From positions 62,001 to 126,000 of the forward strand of contig NZ_VZIZ01000007.1 in the NCBI RefSeq assembly GCF_009812035.1: a stretch of DNA of 64,000 nt. Direction: 5' to 3'. A model generated the notes under the pieces. That model worked only from the letters and a program-made list of their open reading frames with translations, searched no databases and was not told the DNA's origin. The translations under genes and the position numbers were made by a program. This document shows, in pieces, positions 24,480 through 31,117 of this stretch. Position 1 is the stretch's first letter, and every line of letters begins with the position of its first letter. The DNA comes from Psychrobacter nivimaris. Its GTDB lineage: Bacteria; Pseudomonadota; Gammaproteobacteria; Pseudomonadales; Moraxellaceae.

Positions 24480-25334
24480 ATGAAACGCTCACTTTCCCCG
24501 CTCCGCTATCCAGGCGGAAAAGCTAGTATATATGATATGACTCGCGATGTTATTGCGTGCCATGATATGGAGCTGTGCCAATACGCTGAGCCTTATGCTG
24601 GAGGCTGTGGTCTTGCCCTAAGGTTATTAACGAGCAATGTGGTTGAAGAACTGCACCTCAATGATATTGATCAATCGATCGCCTCATTATGGAACTGTAT
24701 AGTTAATCAACCAGAAGAGCTCGCTAGTCTTATTAGTTTGGCCAAAATTGATATGGACGAGTGGTACAAGCAAAAAGCCATACAAGATATTAAAGATACT
24801 GTGGATCCTTTAGAGCTTGCGTTTTCTACCCTCTTCCTTAACCGTACCAATCGATCTGGTATCATCAAAGCTGGAGTAATAGGCGGAAAGAAGCAAGATG
24901 GTGCATATAGAATGGATTGTCGCTTCAACAAGGTAGCTTTAATAAAAAAAGTTCATCAGATTGCTGCTATTAAAGATAAGATTCATATTTATAATATGGA
25001 TGCAATTGAGTTCATTGAAAAGCTAGAGAGTCTTGCACTGCCCAAGCCCCTTCTTATGGTAGACCCTCCTTACTATAATAAAGGCCAGTCTTTATACACT
25101 AATTTTTATAATCATGAAGACCATGCGGCCGTTTCTGAAAAATTGGCCAAAACGGATTTGCCTTGGTTGCTTACTTACGACAACACCCCTGAAATTAGTG
25201 ACTTATATAAAAAATTTGCTCAGTATCAGTTTGACATAAACTACAGTGCTGCAAAAAAGCGAGTTGGCAATGAGTTGTTTATTACCTCATCACACTTTGA
25301 TAGCCTTGAACATGAAAGATTGAAGATGGCCTAA
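24480..25334 (+). CDS. D12-class DNA adenine N6-methyltransferase (Dam family)
   Basis: 284 aa. Start set at ATG 24480 ('MKRSLSPLRYPGGKAS'), the canonical beginning for the family; longer starts lie inside the ATPase gene. Motif I is AEPYAGGCG, motif IV is DPPYYN, with 'FLNRTNRSGI' between them, as in Dam-type enzymes. It should methylate adenine in a short DNA site. Two terminators follow. The tight link with the ATPase/TOPRIM gene suggests either self-protection in a restriction-like system or protection of phage DNA from host enzymes. Confidence 0.92.
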   Translation: MKRSLSPLRYPGGKASIYDMTRDVIACHDMELCQYAEPYAGGCGLALRLLTSNVVEELHLNDIDQSIASLWNCIVNQPEELASLISLAKIDMDEWYKQKAIQDIKDTVDPLELAFSTLFLNRTNRSGIIKAGVIGGKKQDGAYRMDCRFNKVALIKKVHQIAAIKDKIHIYNMDAIEFIEKLESLALPKPLLMVDPPYYNKGQSLYTNFYNHEDHAAVSEKLAKTDLPWLLTYDNTPEISDLYKKFAQYQFDINYSAAKKRVGNELFITSSHFDSLEHERLKMA

Positions 25335-25347
25335 TACCTAGAACGAT

Positions 25348-25373
25348 AAAACCCACCTAACAGTGGGTTTTTT
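25348..25373 (+). terminator. Terminator after methylase gene
   Basis: AAACCCAC/GTGGGTTT stem with 6-base loop, followed by T run, just 13 bases after the stop. It closes the cI-cargo unit. Confidence 0.85.
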
Positions 25374-25392
25374 ATCGCCTATCCTGCACCCG

Positions 25393-25417
25393 ACCCGCCA
25401 TTGAGCGGGTTTTTTTG
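25393..25417 (+). terminator. Second terminator before rightward control region
   Basis: ACCCGC/GCGGGT stem followed by seven T, 20 bases after the first. The pair insulates the lytic promoter that follows. Confidence 0.8.
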
Positions 25418-25427
25418 TGTCTATAAA

Positions 25428-25516
25428 TATCGTCTTTACATTAACTTACATATTAATATCGTATTTACGTTACTTATTATCGTAATAACGGTTTACATTA
25501 TATCGTGATTACGATA
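25428..25516. promoter_or_regulatory. Four CI-type operators at rightward lytic promoter
   Basis: Sites TATCGTCTTTACATTA (25428), TATCGTATTTACGTTA (25457), TATCGTAATAACGGTT (25478) and TATCGTGATTACGATA (25501) all match the cro-cI operator motif. The last is a perfect inverted repeat around the centre apart from one pair. They are 21-29 bp apart and the last two embrace the promoter. Confidence 0.75.
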
Positions 25517-25520
25517 TTAT
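25492..25520 (+). promoter_or_regulatory. Rightward early promoter
   Basis: -35 TTTACA (25492-25497), 17-bp spacer, -10 TATTAT (25515-25520). The fourth operator (25501-25516) covers the spacer, so repressor binding would occlude it. It drives the operon 25632-31117. Confidence 0.75.
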
Positions 25521-25565
25521 TACCTTATCAGCTAATAACGAGTTAGCCGAAGTACCAAATTTTAG

Positions 25566-25608
25566 ACGAAAAAAAGCCCTGAACGTCCGACCAAGAACAC
25601 AGGGCTTT
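25566..25608. terminator. Leader hairpin, leftward terminator shape
   Basis: AAAGCCCTG/CAGGGCTTT (25573-25581 and 25600-25608) with an 18-base loop. Seven T follow on the minus strand, so it would stop antisense transcription; on the plus strand it forms a leader hairpin before the first gene. Confidence 0.5.
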
Positions 25609-25631
25609 ACTCACAAAGGAGTGAATGGATT

Positions 25632-25910
25632 ATGACACAACCAATAGAACTACTCAACCAAATAAAGTCAGTAGCAGCTCACATTGCTGGAGGACTGGCA
25701 GTAGCAGTGACTATTTCAATCGTAGGCAACATCACTGGCTGTACCAGCTACCTACTTAACCAAGCTGAGCAAGATGTAGCTACCTCAACGATTGAGCCAC
25801 GTATCAACTCAATCGATAGCCCTGAGCTCATAGAGTTCAGACGCCAAAACCAAGACGCCAATGTGAAGTTGGCAAAAATGCGCTTATACGCTGCTGGAGG
25901 TGTCAAATGA
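25632..25910 (+). CDS. Small membrane or lipoprotein-like phage protein, 92 aa
   Basis: First gene of the rightward operon, with GGAG 6-12 bases before the ATG. A hydrophobic stretch (HIAGGLAVAVTISIVGNITGC, about 17-37, with Cys in an ITGC context) could be a signal or lipobox, or a membrane anchor; the N-terminal part has little positive charge, so a lipoprotein is not certain. The rest is charged and helical. It overlaps the next gene by 4 bases. Function unknown. Confidence 0.6.
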   Translation: MTQPIELLNQIKSVAAHIAGGLAVAVTISIVGNITGCTSYLLNQAEQDVATSTIEPRINSIDSPELIEFRRQNQDANVKLAKMRLYAAGGVK

Positions 25911-26575
25911 GCTTATCTACCAAAGTTAATATCAAATCTGTTGTTAAGTACGCTAACGGTACTTTTGGTGGTCAAGTGATTGCTAAAGACGACGACGGTA
26001 ATAAGACTTTCTATGCTTGCCGGGTTAAAAGATTAGATGCTTTTAAAGTAGAGCTGGACCGCGAAAACATCTATCAGTTTGTTGATAGTCATTGGGAGAA
26101 GGTCAGCGTAGATGATACCAAGGCTATGGAGCTAACCTATCCACTGCGCACACTGATTGCAGGCTATGGCCACTTATTTACTAAAGACGTATCTAAGAAG
26201 AAAGATGGGTCACGGTTTGGTATGTATAGCGACACGGTTGTCTCACCAGCTACCAGTTTAAAAGGTCATAAGCTCAAGATAGGCGAAAAGGTATTTATAA
26301 CAAAAGATGCTTACTCGCTTGTGGGCTACGGCCAAGAAACGATTGAGTATCAGGTTATGGGTGACTCTGACAGCACTTATAGGCTGAACATTGTGGTAGA
26401 TAAACGCATGGCTGACAGGCTAAACAAGCAGCTTGAAGTAGCAAAGAAAAACCGTATGCGAGGCGTAAACAGTAGGCCAGTTGGTGGCGGCTCATGGGCA
26501 GCGAACCAAGATGCGCGCAAAGAGTTCGGTAGATCTCGCTACGACCATCGTCAACTTCAAAGGAGCCGGTCATGA
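25907..26575 (+). CDS. Phage protein of unknown function, 222 aa
   Basis: A soluble mixed alpha/beta protein with a strongly basic, glycine-rich C-terminal tail (RMRGVNSRPVGGGSW to the end), which suggests nucleic-acid contact. Overlaps both neighbours by 4 bases. No domain recognised. It lies upstream of recombination genes in the early operon. Confidence 0.6.
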   Translation: MSLSTKVNIKSVVKYANGTFGGQVIAKDDDGNKTFYACRVKRLDAFKVELDRENIYQFVDSHWEKVSVDDTKAMELTYPLRTLIAGYGHLFTKDVSKKKDGSRFGMYSDTVVSPATSLKGHKLKIGEKVFITKDAYSLVGYGQETIEYQVMGDSDSTYRLNIVVDKRMADRLNKQLEVAKKNRMRGVNSRPVGGGSWAANQDARKEFGRSRYDHRQLQRSRS

Positions 26576-26802
26576 GCTCACCTAACAGTAGCAAAAGACA
26601 TAAAGCAGCCATGGCTATACTCGCAAGGCTTGGTACGCAATCGCTTGTACCAATACGCACAAGCGACCTAACTGCTAAGCCAGTGCCTACTTATGCACCA
26701 AGCGACAAATCTATTATATTTTTTGACCCTACCGATGCAGAGCTTGACGCTATTTATAGCGGTAGGCTATCAGGCAGCGGCAAGCTAGGAGGAAGCATCT
26801 GA
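26572..26802 (+). CDS. Phage protein of unknown function, 76 aa
   Basis: A small soluble protein beginning MSSPNSSKRHKAAMAILARLG, with a low-complexity Gly/Ser-rich end (GRLSGSGKLGGSI). It overlaps the gene before by 4 bases and shares one base with the ATPase gene after. No family recognised. Confidence 0.55.
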   Translation: MSSPNSSKRHKAAMAILARLGTQSLVPIRTSDLTAKPVPTYAPSDKSIIFFDPTDAELDAIYSGRLSGSGKLGGSI

Positions 26803-27461
26803 TGGCTATCGTAACTTTAGTATTAGGCAATAGCGGTTCAGGTAAGTCATACAGCATGCACAATTTGGACCCAAACCTATGTGGCGTGATTAATGTCATG
26901 GGTAAGCCGCTTCCCTTTCGAGCTGGAAAGAATTTCAGAAAGCTAAACACTGATAACGCTTATGAAATCAATGACCGGTTACCTACGTTTAGAGCACCAA
27001 TTGTGATTATTGATGACTTTCAATATGTCATGGCAAACGAGTTCATGCGCGGTGTCACTGATGAAGGTGGTGGCAACTCAGTATTCCAGAGATTTAATCG
27101 GATCGGTCAGAATGCTTGGAACATTTTGAACACAGCTATCAACTGCACTGACCCAAATCAGCGCATTTACATTCTATCGCACATCGAAGAAGTCGATGGT
27201 AAAACCAAGATTAAAACGATGGGCAAGATGCTAGATGAAAAAATTGTACTTGAAGGCATGGTGACTATCGTACTGCAGACAGCTATCCGCAACGGCGAAC
27301 ACCACTTCATGACTAAGAATGATGGCACCACTACTGTCAAAACACCGCATGAAATGTTCAGTAGCGAACTGATATCGAATGACTTAAACGCTGTAGACGA
27401 CGCTATCTGCGACTACTACGGCTTAATCAAAAACCCTAATCAAGTATTAGAAACCAATTAA
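26802..27461 (+). CDS. RecA-fold ATPase, probable Sak4-type recombination protein
   Basis: 219 aa. Walker A LGNSGSGKS lies at residues 8-16, Walker B APIVIIDDFQYVM near 65-77, and 'RIYILSHIEE' near 125 fits the strand after it. Phage single-strand annealing ATPases of the Sak4 group are of this size and are encoded next to an SSB gene, as here. It would bind ssDNA and support recombination; alternatively it is a general DNA-processing ATPase. The start shares one base with the previous stop. Confidence 0.7.
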   Translation: MAIVTLVLGNSGSGKSYSMHNLDPNLCGVINVMGKPLPFRAGKNFRKLNTDNAYEINDRLPTFRAPIVIIDDFQYVMANEFMRGVTDEGGGNSVFQRFNRIGQNAWNILNTAINCTDPNQRIYILSHIEEVDGKTKIKTMGKMLDEKIVLEGMVTIVLQTAIRNGEHHFMTKNDGTTTVKTPHEMFSSELISNDLNAVDDAICDYYGLIKNPNQVLETN

Positions 27462-27475
27462 TTAAGGATTTATTT

Positions 27476-28267
27476 ATGAACTTTCCAACTATCCAGCTAA
27501 ACGAAACAGCAGCCCTTAAAGCCAACACTGGTGGCGGTGCTTTCTTTGACGGCAATAGCGAGCAATTAGTAAAGATTGGTCGCGCTGAATTTGTGGTATC
27601 GCCCAACACTGGTACAACTGGCATGGCTTTCGATGTATTCAACAAAGACGGTCAAAAAGGTTACTTCACCCTATGGTTCTTGAAAACTAATGGCGAGTAC
27701 ATTGATGGTTTTTACAACCAACTGCAAAGCATCATGGCTGTCACTGGTGTCAATACACTTACGCCAACGCAGGCCAATATTGATAAGTGGGATACCAACG
27801 CTGGTAGAAACGTACCAACTCAAATGACGGTTGCCAACGAGCTAATGGGTAAATACTTTACTGGCTTATTTATCAATGAGTTTGAGATTTATAACGGTGA
27901 AAAGAAAACAAAGACACAGTTATTTGCTGCCTTCAACCAGAAGCGTCAGTCTTTACAGGAACAGAAAGATCAGGCAGCACCTCAGCAGATTGAAACGCAA
28001 AAAGAACGGATGATGACTTACTCCTCTAACTCTGAAAATAAAGTAGATGAGCAGCTAAAAAATAGTGGCGGCAACGGGGGTTATAACAATCAGACGACAG
28101 GTCAGCCCCCACATGGCGGTGCCAGTTATCAGCGTACATCAGCACCGGCACAGAATAACAGTTATCAAAATAATAATGCGCCGAACAACCAAACGCATTC
28201 AAGCACGCCACCTGGTCCAGTAGATGACGATATTCCATTTGCTCCCCACTTTGACGGTCAGTTTTAA
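27476..28267 (+). CDS. SSB-like protein with acidic C-terminal tip
   Basis: 263 aa. The N-terminal ~160 residues form a globular beta-rich domain ('GQKGYFTLWFLKTNGEYIDGFYNQL'). A long Gln/Asn/Gly/Pro-rich disordered tail follows, ending in 'PVDDDIPFAPHFDGQF', like the DDDIPF tip of bacterial SSB that binds partner proteins. With the ATPase before it, it makes a recombination pair. The globular part is not canonical SSB, so the family may be DUF669-like. Confidence 0.7.
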   Translation: MNFPTIQLNETAALKANTGGGAFFDGNSEQLVKIGRAEFVVSPNTGTTGMAFDVFNKDGQKGYFTLWFLKTNGEYIDGFYNQLQSIMAVTGVNTLTPTQANIDKWDTNAGRNVPTQMTVANELMGKYFTGLFINEFEIYNGEKKTKTQLFAAFNQKRQSLQEQKDQAAPQQIETQKERMMTYSSNSENKVDEQLKNSGGNGGYNNQTTGQPPHGGASYQRTSAPAQNNSYQNNNAPNNQTHSSTPPGPVDDDIPFAPHFDGQF

Positions 28268-28289
28268 ATTTTTAGAAATCACGTCAATC

Positions 28290-28389
28290 GTTTAGGCCGG
28301 TAGGTATTAGCTAGTTGGTGAGGTGATGGCTCATAAAATGCGTGTCCGAGTACGGGCGCACCAAGGCGACGATGCCCACTGTCCTAAAC
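28290..28389 (+). ncRNA. Structured element resembling a 16S rRNA segment with insertion
   Basis: The strand reads ATTAGCTAGTTGGTGAGGT followed by GATGGCTCA (28306-28333), then a 25-base unrelated piece, then CACCAAGGCGACGAT (28359-28373). From memory, these flanks match the conserved 16S rRNA helix region near E. coli position 250-280, where the two parts are continuous. The whole element is closed by GTTTAGG (28290-28296) and CCTAAAC (28383-28389); inner stems are GGTAGGTATT with GATGCCCACT and TTGGTG with CACCAA. It lies in the gap between the SSB-like gene and the next, before its ribosome site. Confidence 0.65.
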
Positions 28390-28412
28390 ACCCTAATTTT
28401 TAAGGAGTGACC

Positions 28413-28802
28413 ATGAAAGGCTCTTTTGAGAGCAAAGTAACGATGCCAAACGGTGCTATCTATAGCTGCAATATATCAAAAGGCTATTACAGCCACGTAC
28501 TTGGCCAACATGAAAAAACCTATTGGCTTGAGCGTGAAATTAGTAAATACAACAAAGAAAGCGTGCTGATTTGTCTAAGTGATAGAAGCGTATTTATCAG
28601 CATCTACATTAACAAGCAAGACGCTACTGGGATAATTCACCCCACTGATAAGCAGCTACTAGGGCTACTCGATACCAATTTATCGCTAGAAGAAACTTTT
28701 GAGTATTGCCGCAACACGTTCTGCCCTGACCTATCGGCTGTGAGCACCAAACCAAAAACTAAACCCACAATCAAGGCTCAGCCTGATTTGTTTGAAGCGT
28801 GA
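28413..28802 (+). CDS. Phage protein with clamp-binding-like C-terminus, 129 aa
   Basis: Start set at ATG 28413 with AAGGAG upstream. The N-terminal part is a small mixed domain ('MKGSFESKVTMPNGAIYSCNI'). The C-terminus is Lys/Pro-rich then ends 'AQPDLFEA', which looks like the QxxLF motif used to bind the bacterial beta sliding clamp. Function is otherwise unknown. The upstream leader contains the structured element at 28290-28389. Confidence 0.6.
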   Translation: MKGSFESKVTMPNGAIYSCNISKGYYSHVLGQHEKTYWLEREISKYNKESVLICLSDRSVFISIYINKQDATGIIHPTDKQLLGLLDTNLSLEETFEYCRNTFCPDLSAVSTKPKTKPTIKAQPDLFEA

Positions 28803-28811
28803 GTATTAAAC

Positions 28812-29222
28812 ATGGCAAAACCTAAAAACCGCGACCGTCGCAAGAAGCAAGCACAGCGCAAGCGCAACCAAGCCGTCCAGCAGAAGCGCGATGATGGCAA
28901 GTTTGTTAAGTCGTTCACTGGTTATATGCAGCTCACATTCAAGCGTGAGACAGACGATGAGACTATTCGCAAAAACGTGATCCGCTGTGATGACTGGCTA
29001 AAGAATAGCTATCAGATATTTAAGAATCCGCGCCGCTACTTGGTAGGTGTCAAGCTCTTTAAGTTTGATAAAAGCATTGAACCTGCTGAGCTCGAATGGG
29101 CCACAGAAACTGAAATAGCGAAAGAGAATATCGTTGACCTTGCTGCACAGATGGCAGACAAGATGTCGAAAGGACACGACGATGTTGACTTTGATAACTC
29201 TTACATACGCATTTATGCGTGA
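28812..29222 (+). CDS. Phage protein of unknown function, basic N-terminus
   Basis: 136 aa. The first 25 residues are extremely basic (KPKNRDRRKKQAQRKRNQ), suggesting nucleic-acid binding, followed by a soluble mixed domain with Asp-rich end. It begins 9 bases after the previous stop. No domain recognised. Confidence 0.55.
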   Translation: MAKPKNRDRRKKQAQRKRNQAVQQKRDDGKFVKSFTGYMQLTFKRETDDETIRKNVIRCDDWLKNSYQIFKNPRRYLVGVKLFKFDKSIEPAELEWATETEIAKENIVDLAAQMADKMSKGHDDVDFDNSYIRIYA

Positions 29223-29234
29223 AGGATGGTAACT

Positions 29235-29780
29235 ATGAAAATAAGTAAAAAAAGACTGGCTAATAAAGTTAGAAAGCTAGAAGTCCAAAACTACGATATG
29301 CGTCAGAAAATCAAAAAAATGGATAAGGCGCTAACCTATCTTGATGAACTAACCACTGAGCTAAACCACGCACTACCTGACCCTGAGTACGATGCCTGGT
29401 GTGAGCAAAATTCAGTCGCTGTGGAAGAGTCACTAGCGAGACACGCTGTACGACTTGGGCTAGTTAAGCCAAAACCAAAGCAGCTCGACCAGTCAGTGTT
29501 TGACCATAAGTATGTGACAAGTCATTTTCATTACGCAGCAATCAATGCTAATGGCCGGTCTATATTTTTTAGCGACAAGCCTAAATACAATTTAGAGCTG
29601 GGGATTTGGTACTCAACTGCTGGCTCAACAATGCCAATGCTTAAAGGCTACGACACAACCAACTGGCAAAACTCGCTAATCGAGCGCGAGAACATAGCCG
29701 CTGAGCTGCTAGAAATTGATTTGGAATTGCTAAGCGTTTGTGAGACGTGCGGTGCTGAATTGGAGAGTAAACATGGATAA
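29235..29780 (+). CDS. Phage protein, coiled coil plus zinc-like end, 181 aa
   Basis: Start set at ATG 29235 (AAGGA spaced well before it). The first ~50 residues form a coiled coil, then a globular part; the C-terminus carries 'GYDTTNWQNSLIERE', nearly identical to a segment of the leftward-operon protein at 17738-18058, followed by 'CETCGAEL', a CxxC pair. The shared module indicates duplication or a common domain within this phage. It overlaps the next gene by 8 bases. Function unknown. Confidence 0.6.
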   Translation: MKISKKRLANKVRKLEVQNYDMRQKIKKMDKALTYLDELTTELNHALPDPEYDAWCEQNSVAVEESLARHAVRLGLVKPKPKQLDQSVFDHKYVTSHFHYAAINANGRSIFFSDKPKYNLELGIWYSTAGSTMPMLKGYDTTNWQNSLIERENIAAELLEIDLELLSVCETCGAELESKHG

Positions 29781-30324
29781 GTTTATTAAAGAAAGCGACT
29801 TTAATTGGCTGTGCTTGGCGTTAAAAGACGATTGTATATCGAACGAACATTTCGAGCTCATACACGTCGCTAATGGCAATGCCTATGCTACAAATGGCCA
29901 CCGCTTGCATGTAGCACCTTGCAAGCTAGATGATGGAGCTTATTGTCGTTATGAGATTGCAAGAAGCTTGGATAACGACAGCATACCTCCGGTTGAAACT
30001 GATGTTGAAATACCTGATGGATTCAAGCCGCAAGTAGTCATGATCAAGCAAGCGGCCAAAGCATTTAATCCAGCCAGTGAAGTCACTGCATCGGATTTTT
30101 ATGTACAGAATGGCTTTTATGGTCAGTTGGTGCCAAAAGACCGTAGTAGTAAATTTCAGCGCATCTACGTGCTTGAGTCGCTGTTTGGTATGTCGACCAA
30201 AGGTGAAACTATCTTGCATGTCCACACTAAAGACGATGGCGAAAATTTTATGTATGCCAATGATGGTGAGCGATCATTCGTTGTGATGGGTATGAAGTTG
30301 GATAAGGAGAGCGATTGTGAGTGA
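29773..30324 (+). CDS. Phage protein with sliding-clamp-like segment, 183 aa
   Basis: Start set at ATG 29773 (GGAGAG upstream); overlaps previous gene by 8 bases. The N-terminal region 'FELIHVANGNAYATNGHRLHVAP' recalls the 'TDGHRL' segment of DnaN beta-clamp domains, and the protein has alternating strands like such domains, but it is only half the size of one clamp subunit. I treat this as a resemblance, not an identification. Confidence 0.5.
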   Translation: MDKFIKESDFNWLCLALKDDCISNEHFELIHVANGNAYATNGHRLHVAPCKLDDGAYCRYEIARSLDNDSIPPVETDVEIPDGFKPQVVMIKQAAKAFNPASEVTASDFYVQNGFYGQLVPKDRSSKFQRIYVLESLFGMSTKGETILHVHTKDDGENFMYANDGERSFVVMGMKLDKESDCE

Positions 30325-30577
30325 TAAGCTATTTGTAATAAAAAAGCCAGGCGTTTATTGGCGACCTGACAGTTGTGGTTACACAAACAATAGAATCGAA
30401 GCAGGCTTTTACACTGAAGATGAAGCTAAAGAAGTTTGCGACGATCCTCGTTCGGGATGCACGTACAAACCTGTTGCAGAGTTATTTGAGTCTAAGGCTG
30501 AGATAGACGCGATTATAGCCAATCTTGAGACAATCAAAGAGCAGATGCGATTACACGCAAGCGAGGTGGCGAAGTGA
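30317..30577 (+). CDS. Phage protein of unknown function, 86 aa
   Basis: GTG start at 30317 with AAGGAG upstream, overlapping the previous stop by 8 bases. The product has a short beta region with Cys residues (DSCGYTNN, EVCDDPRSGC) and a helical C-terminus. No family recognised. Confidence 0.55.
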   Translation: MSDKLFVIKKPGVYWRPDSCGYTNNRIEAGFYTEDEAKEVCDDPRSGCTYKPVAELFESKAEIDAIIANLETIKEQMRLHASEVAK

Positions 30578-30831
30578 GCAAACTTTATCCAGCCCAGTTT
30601 AAAGAAATGACCAGTAAAATAAGCGGAACTCGATACAGAGTATTTTTGCGAGATATGCCTGAGATAAGCGGTGGTCAGAATGAGTCGTTTATTGATGCTG
30701 TAAGCACAGCGATAGACGCGCTAGACAAGTACATAGCTAGCGGTCAAAAGCTGCCTGAGCCAAGTGAGCCAAAGCATGGTGATATTATGATTGCTATCAA
30801 TAAAGAGGTGACTACCAATGGCAACGATTGA
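30574..30831 (+). CDS. HicB-like protein without a HicA partner
   Basis: 85 aa, GTG start overlapping the previous stop. 'YPAQFKEM', 'YRVFLRDMPEISGGQNESFIDAVSTAIDALDKYI' and 'LPEPSEPKHGDIMIAI' follow the HicB partial-RNase-H fold of the type II antitoxin family. No small HicA toxin gene is next to it, and no DNA-binding tail is visible, so this is an orphan, a pattern frequent in phages. It could act as an antitoxin against host HicA. Confidence 0.65.
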   Translation: MSKLYPAQFKEMTSKISGTRYRVFLRDMPEISGGQNESFIDAVSTAIDALDKYIASGQKLPEPSEPKHGDIMIAINKEVTTNGND

Positions 30832-31117
30832 AACTGATATTGACCTTGAAGCACTCAAAAAGTCTGGTAAACGTGGTCGTGAGCTCGTTAACTTTGCATT
30901 TAAAGAGCTGCAGTATGACGGTGAAAAGCTACTTCACACCGCCATCTATGCAGGTGCACCACATGTGAATCATATCTACGCTGCTAGTATGCTTGGTTAT
31001 AGCGCAGCCACATTGCGTAACTGGTCCAGTCAAAGCAATGGGCCTATACAACCAAAGCGCATCAATGGCACACCTTACTGGCGTATGCGTGACATACGTA
31101 ACTTGTTAGACCTTTAA
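30818..31117 (+). CDS. Excisionase candidate (MerR/Xis-like helix-turn-helix)
   Basis: 99 aa. The C-terminal half 'YAASMLGYSAATLRNWSSQSNG', followed by 'KRINGTPYWRMRDIRNLL', has the winged helix pattern of Xis/AlpA-type proteins. It is the last gene of the rightward operon and ends 4 bases inside the convergent integrase gene, the usual place for excisionase. It would be made only after the rightward promoter is released, fitting excision on induction. Confidence 0.6.
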   Translation: MATIETDIDLEALKKSGKRGRELVNFAFKELQYDGEKLLHTAIYAGAPHVNHIYAASMLGYSAATLRNWSSQSNGPIQPKRINGTPYWRMRDIRNLLDL

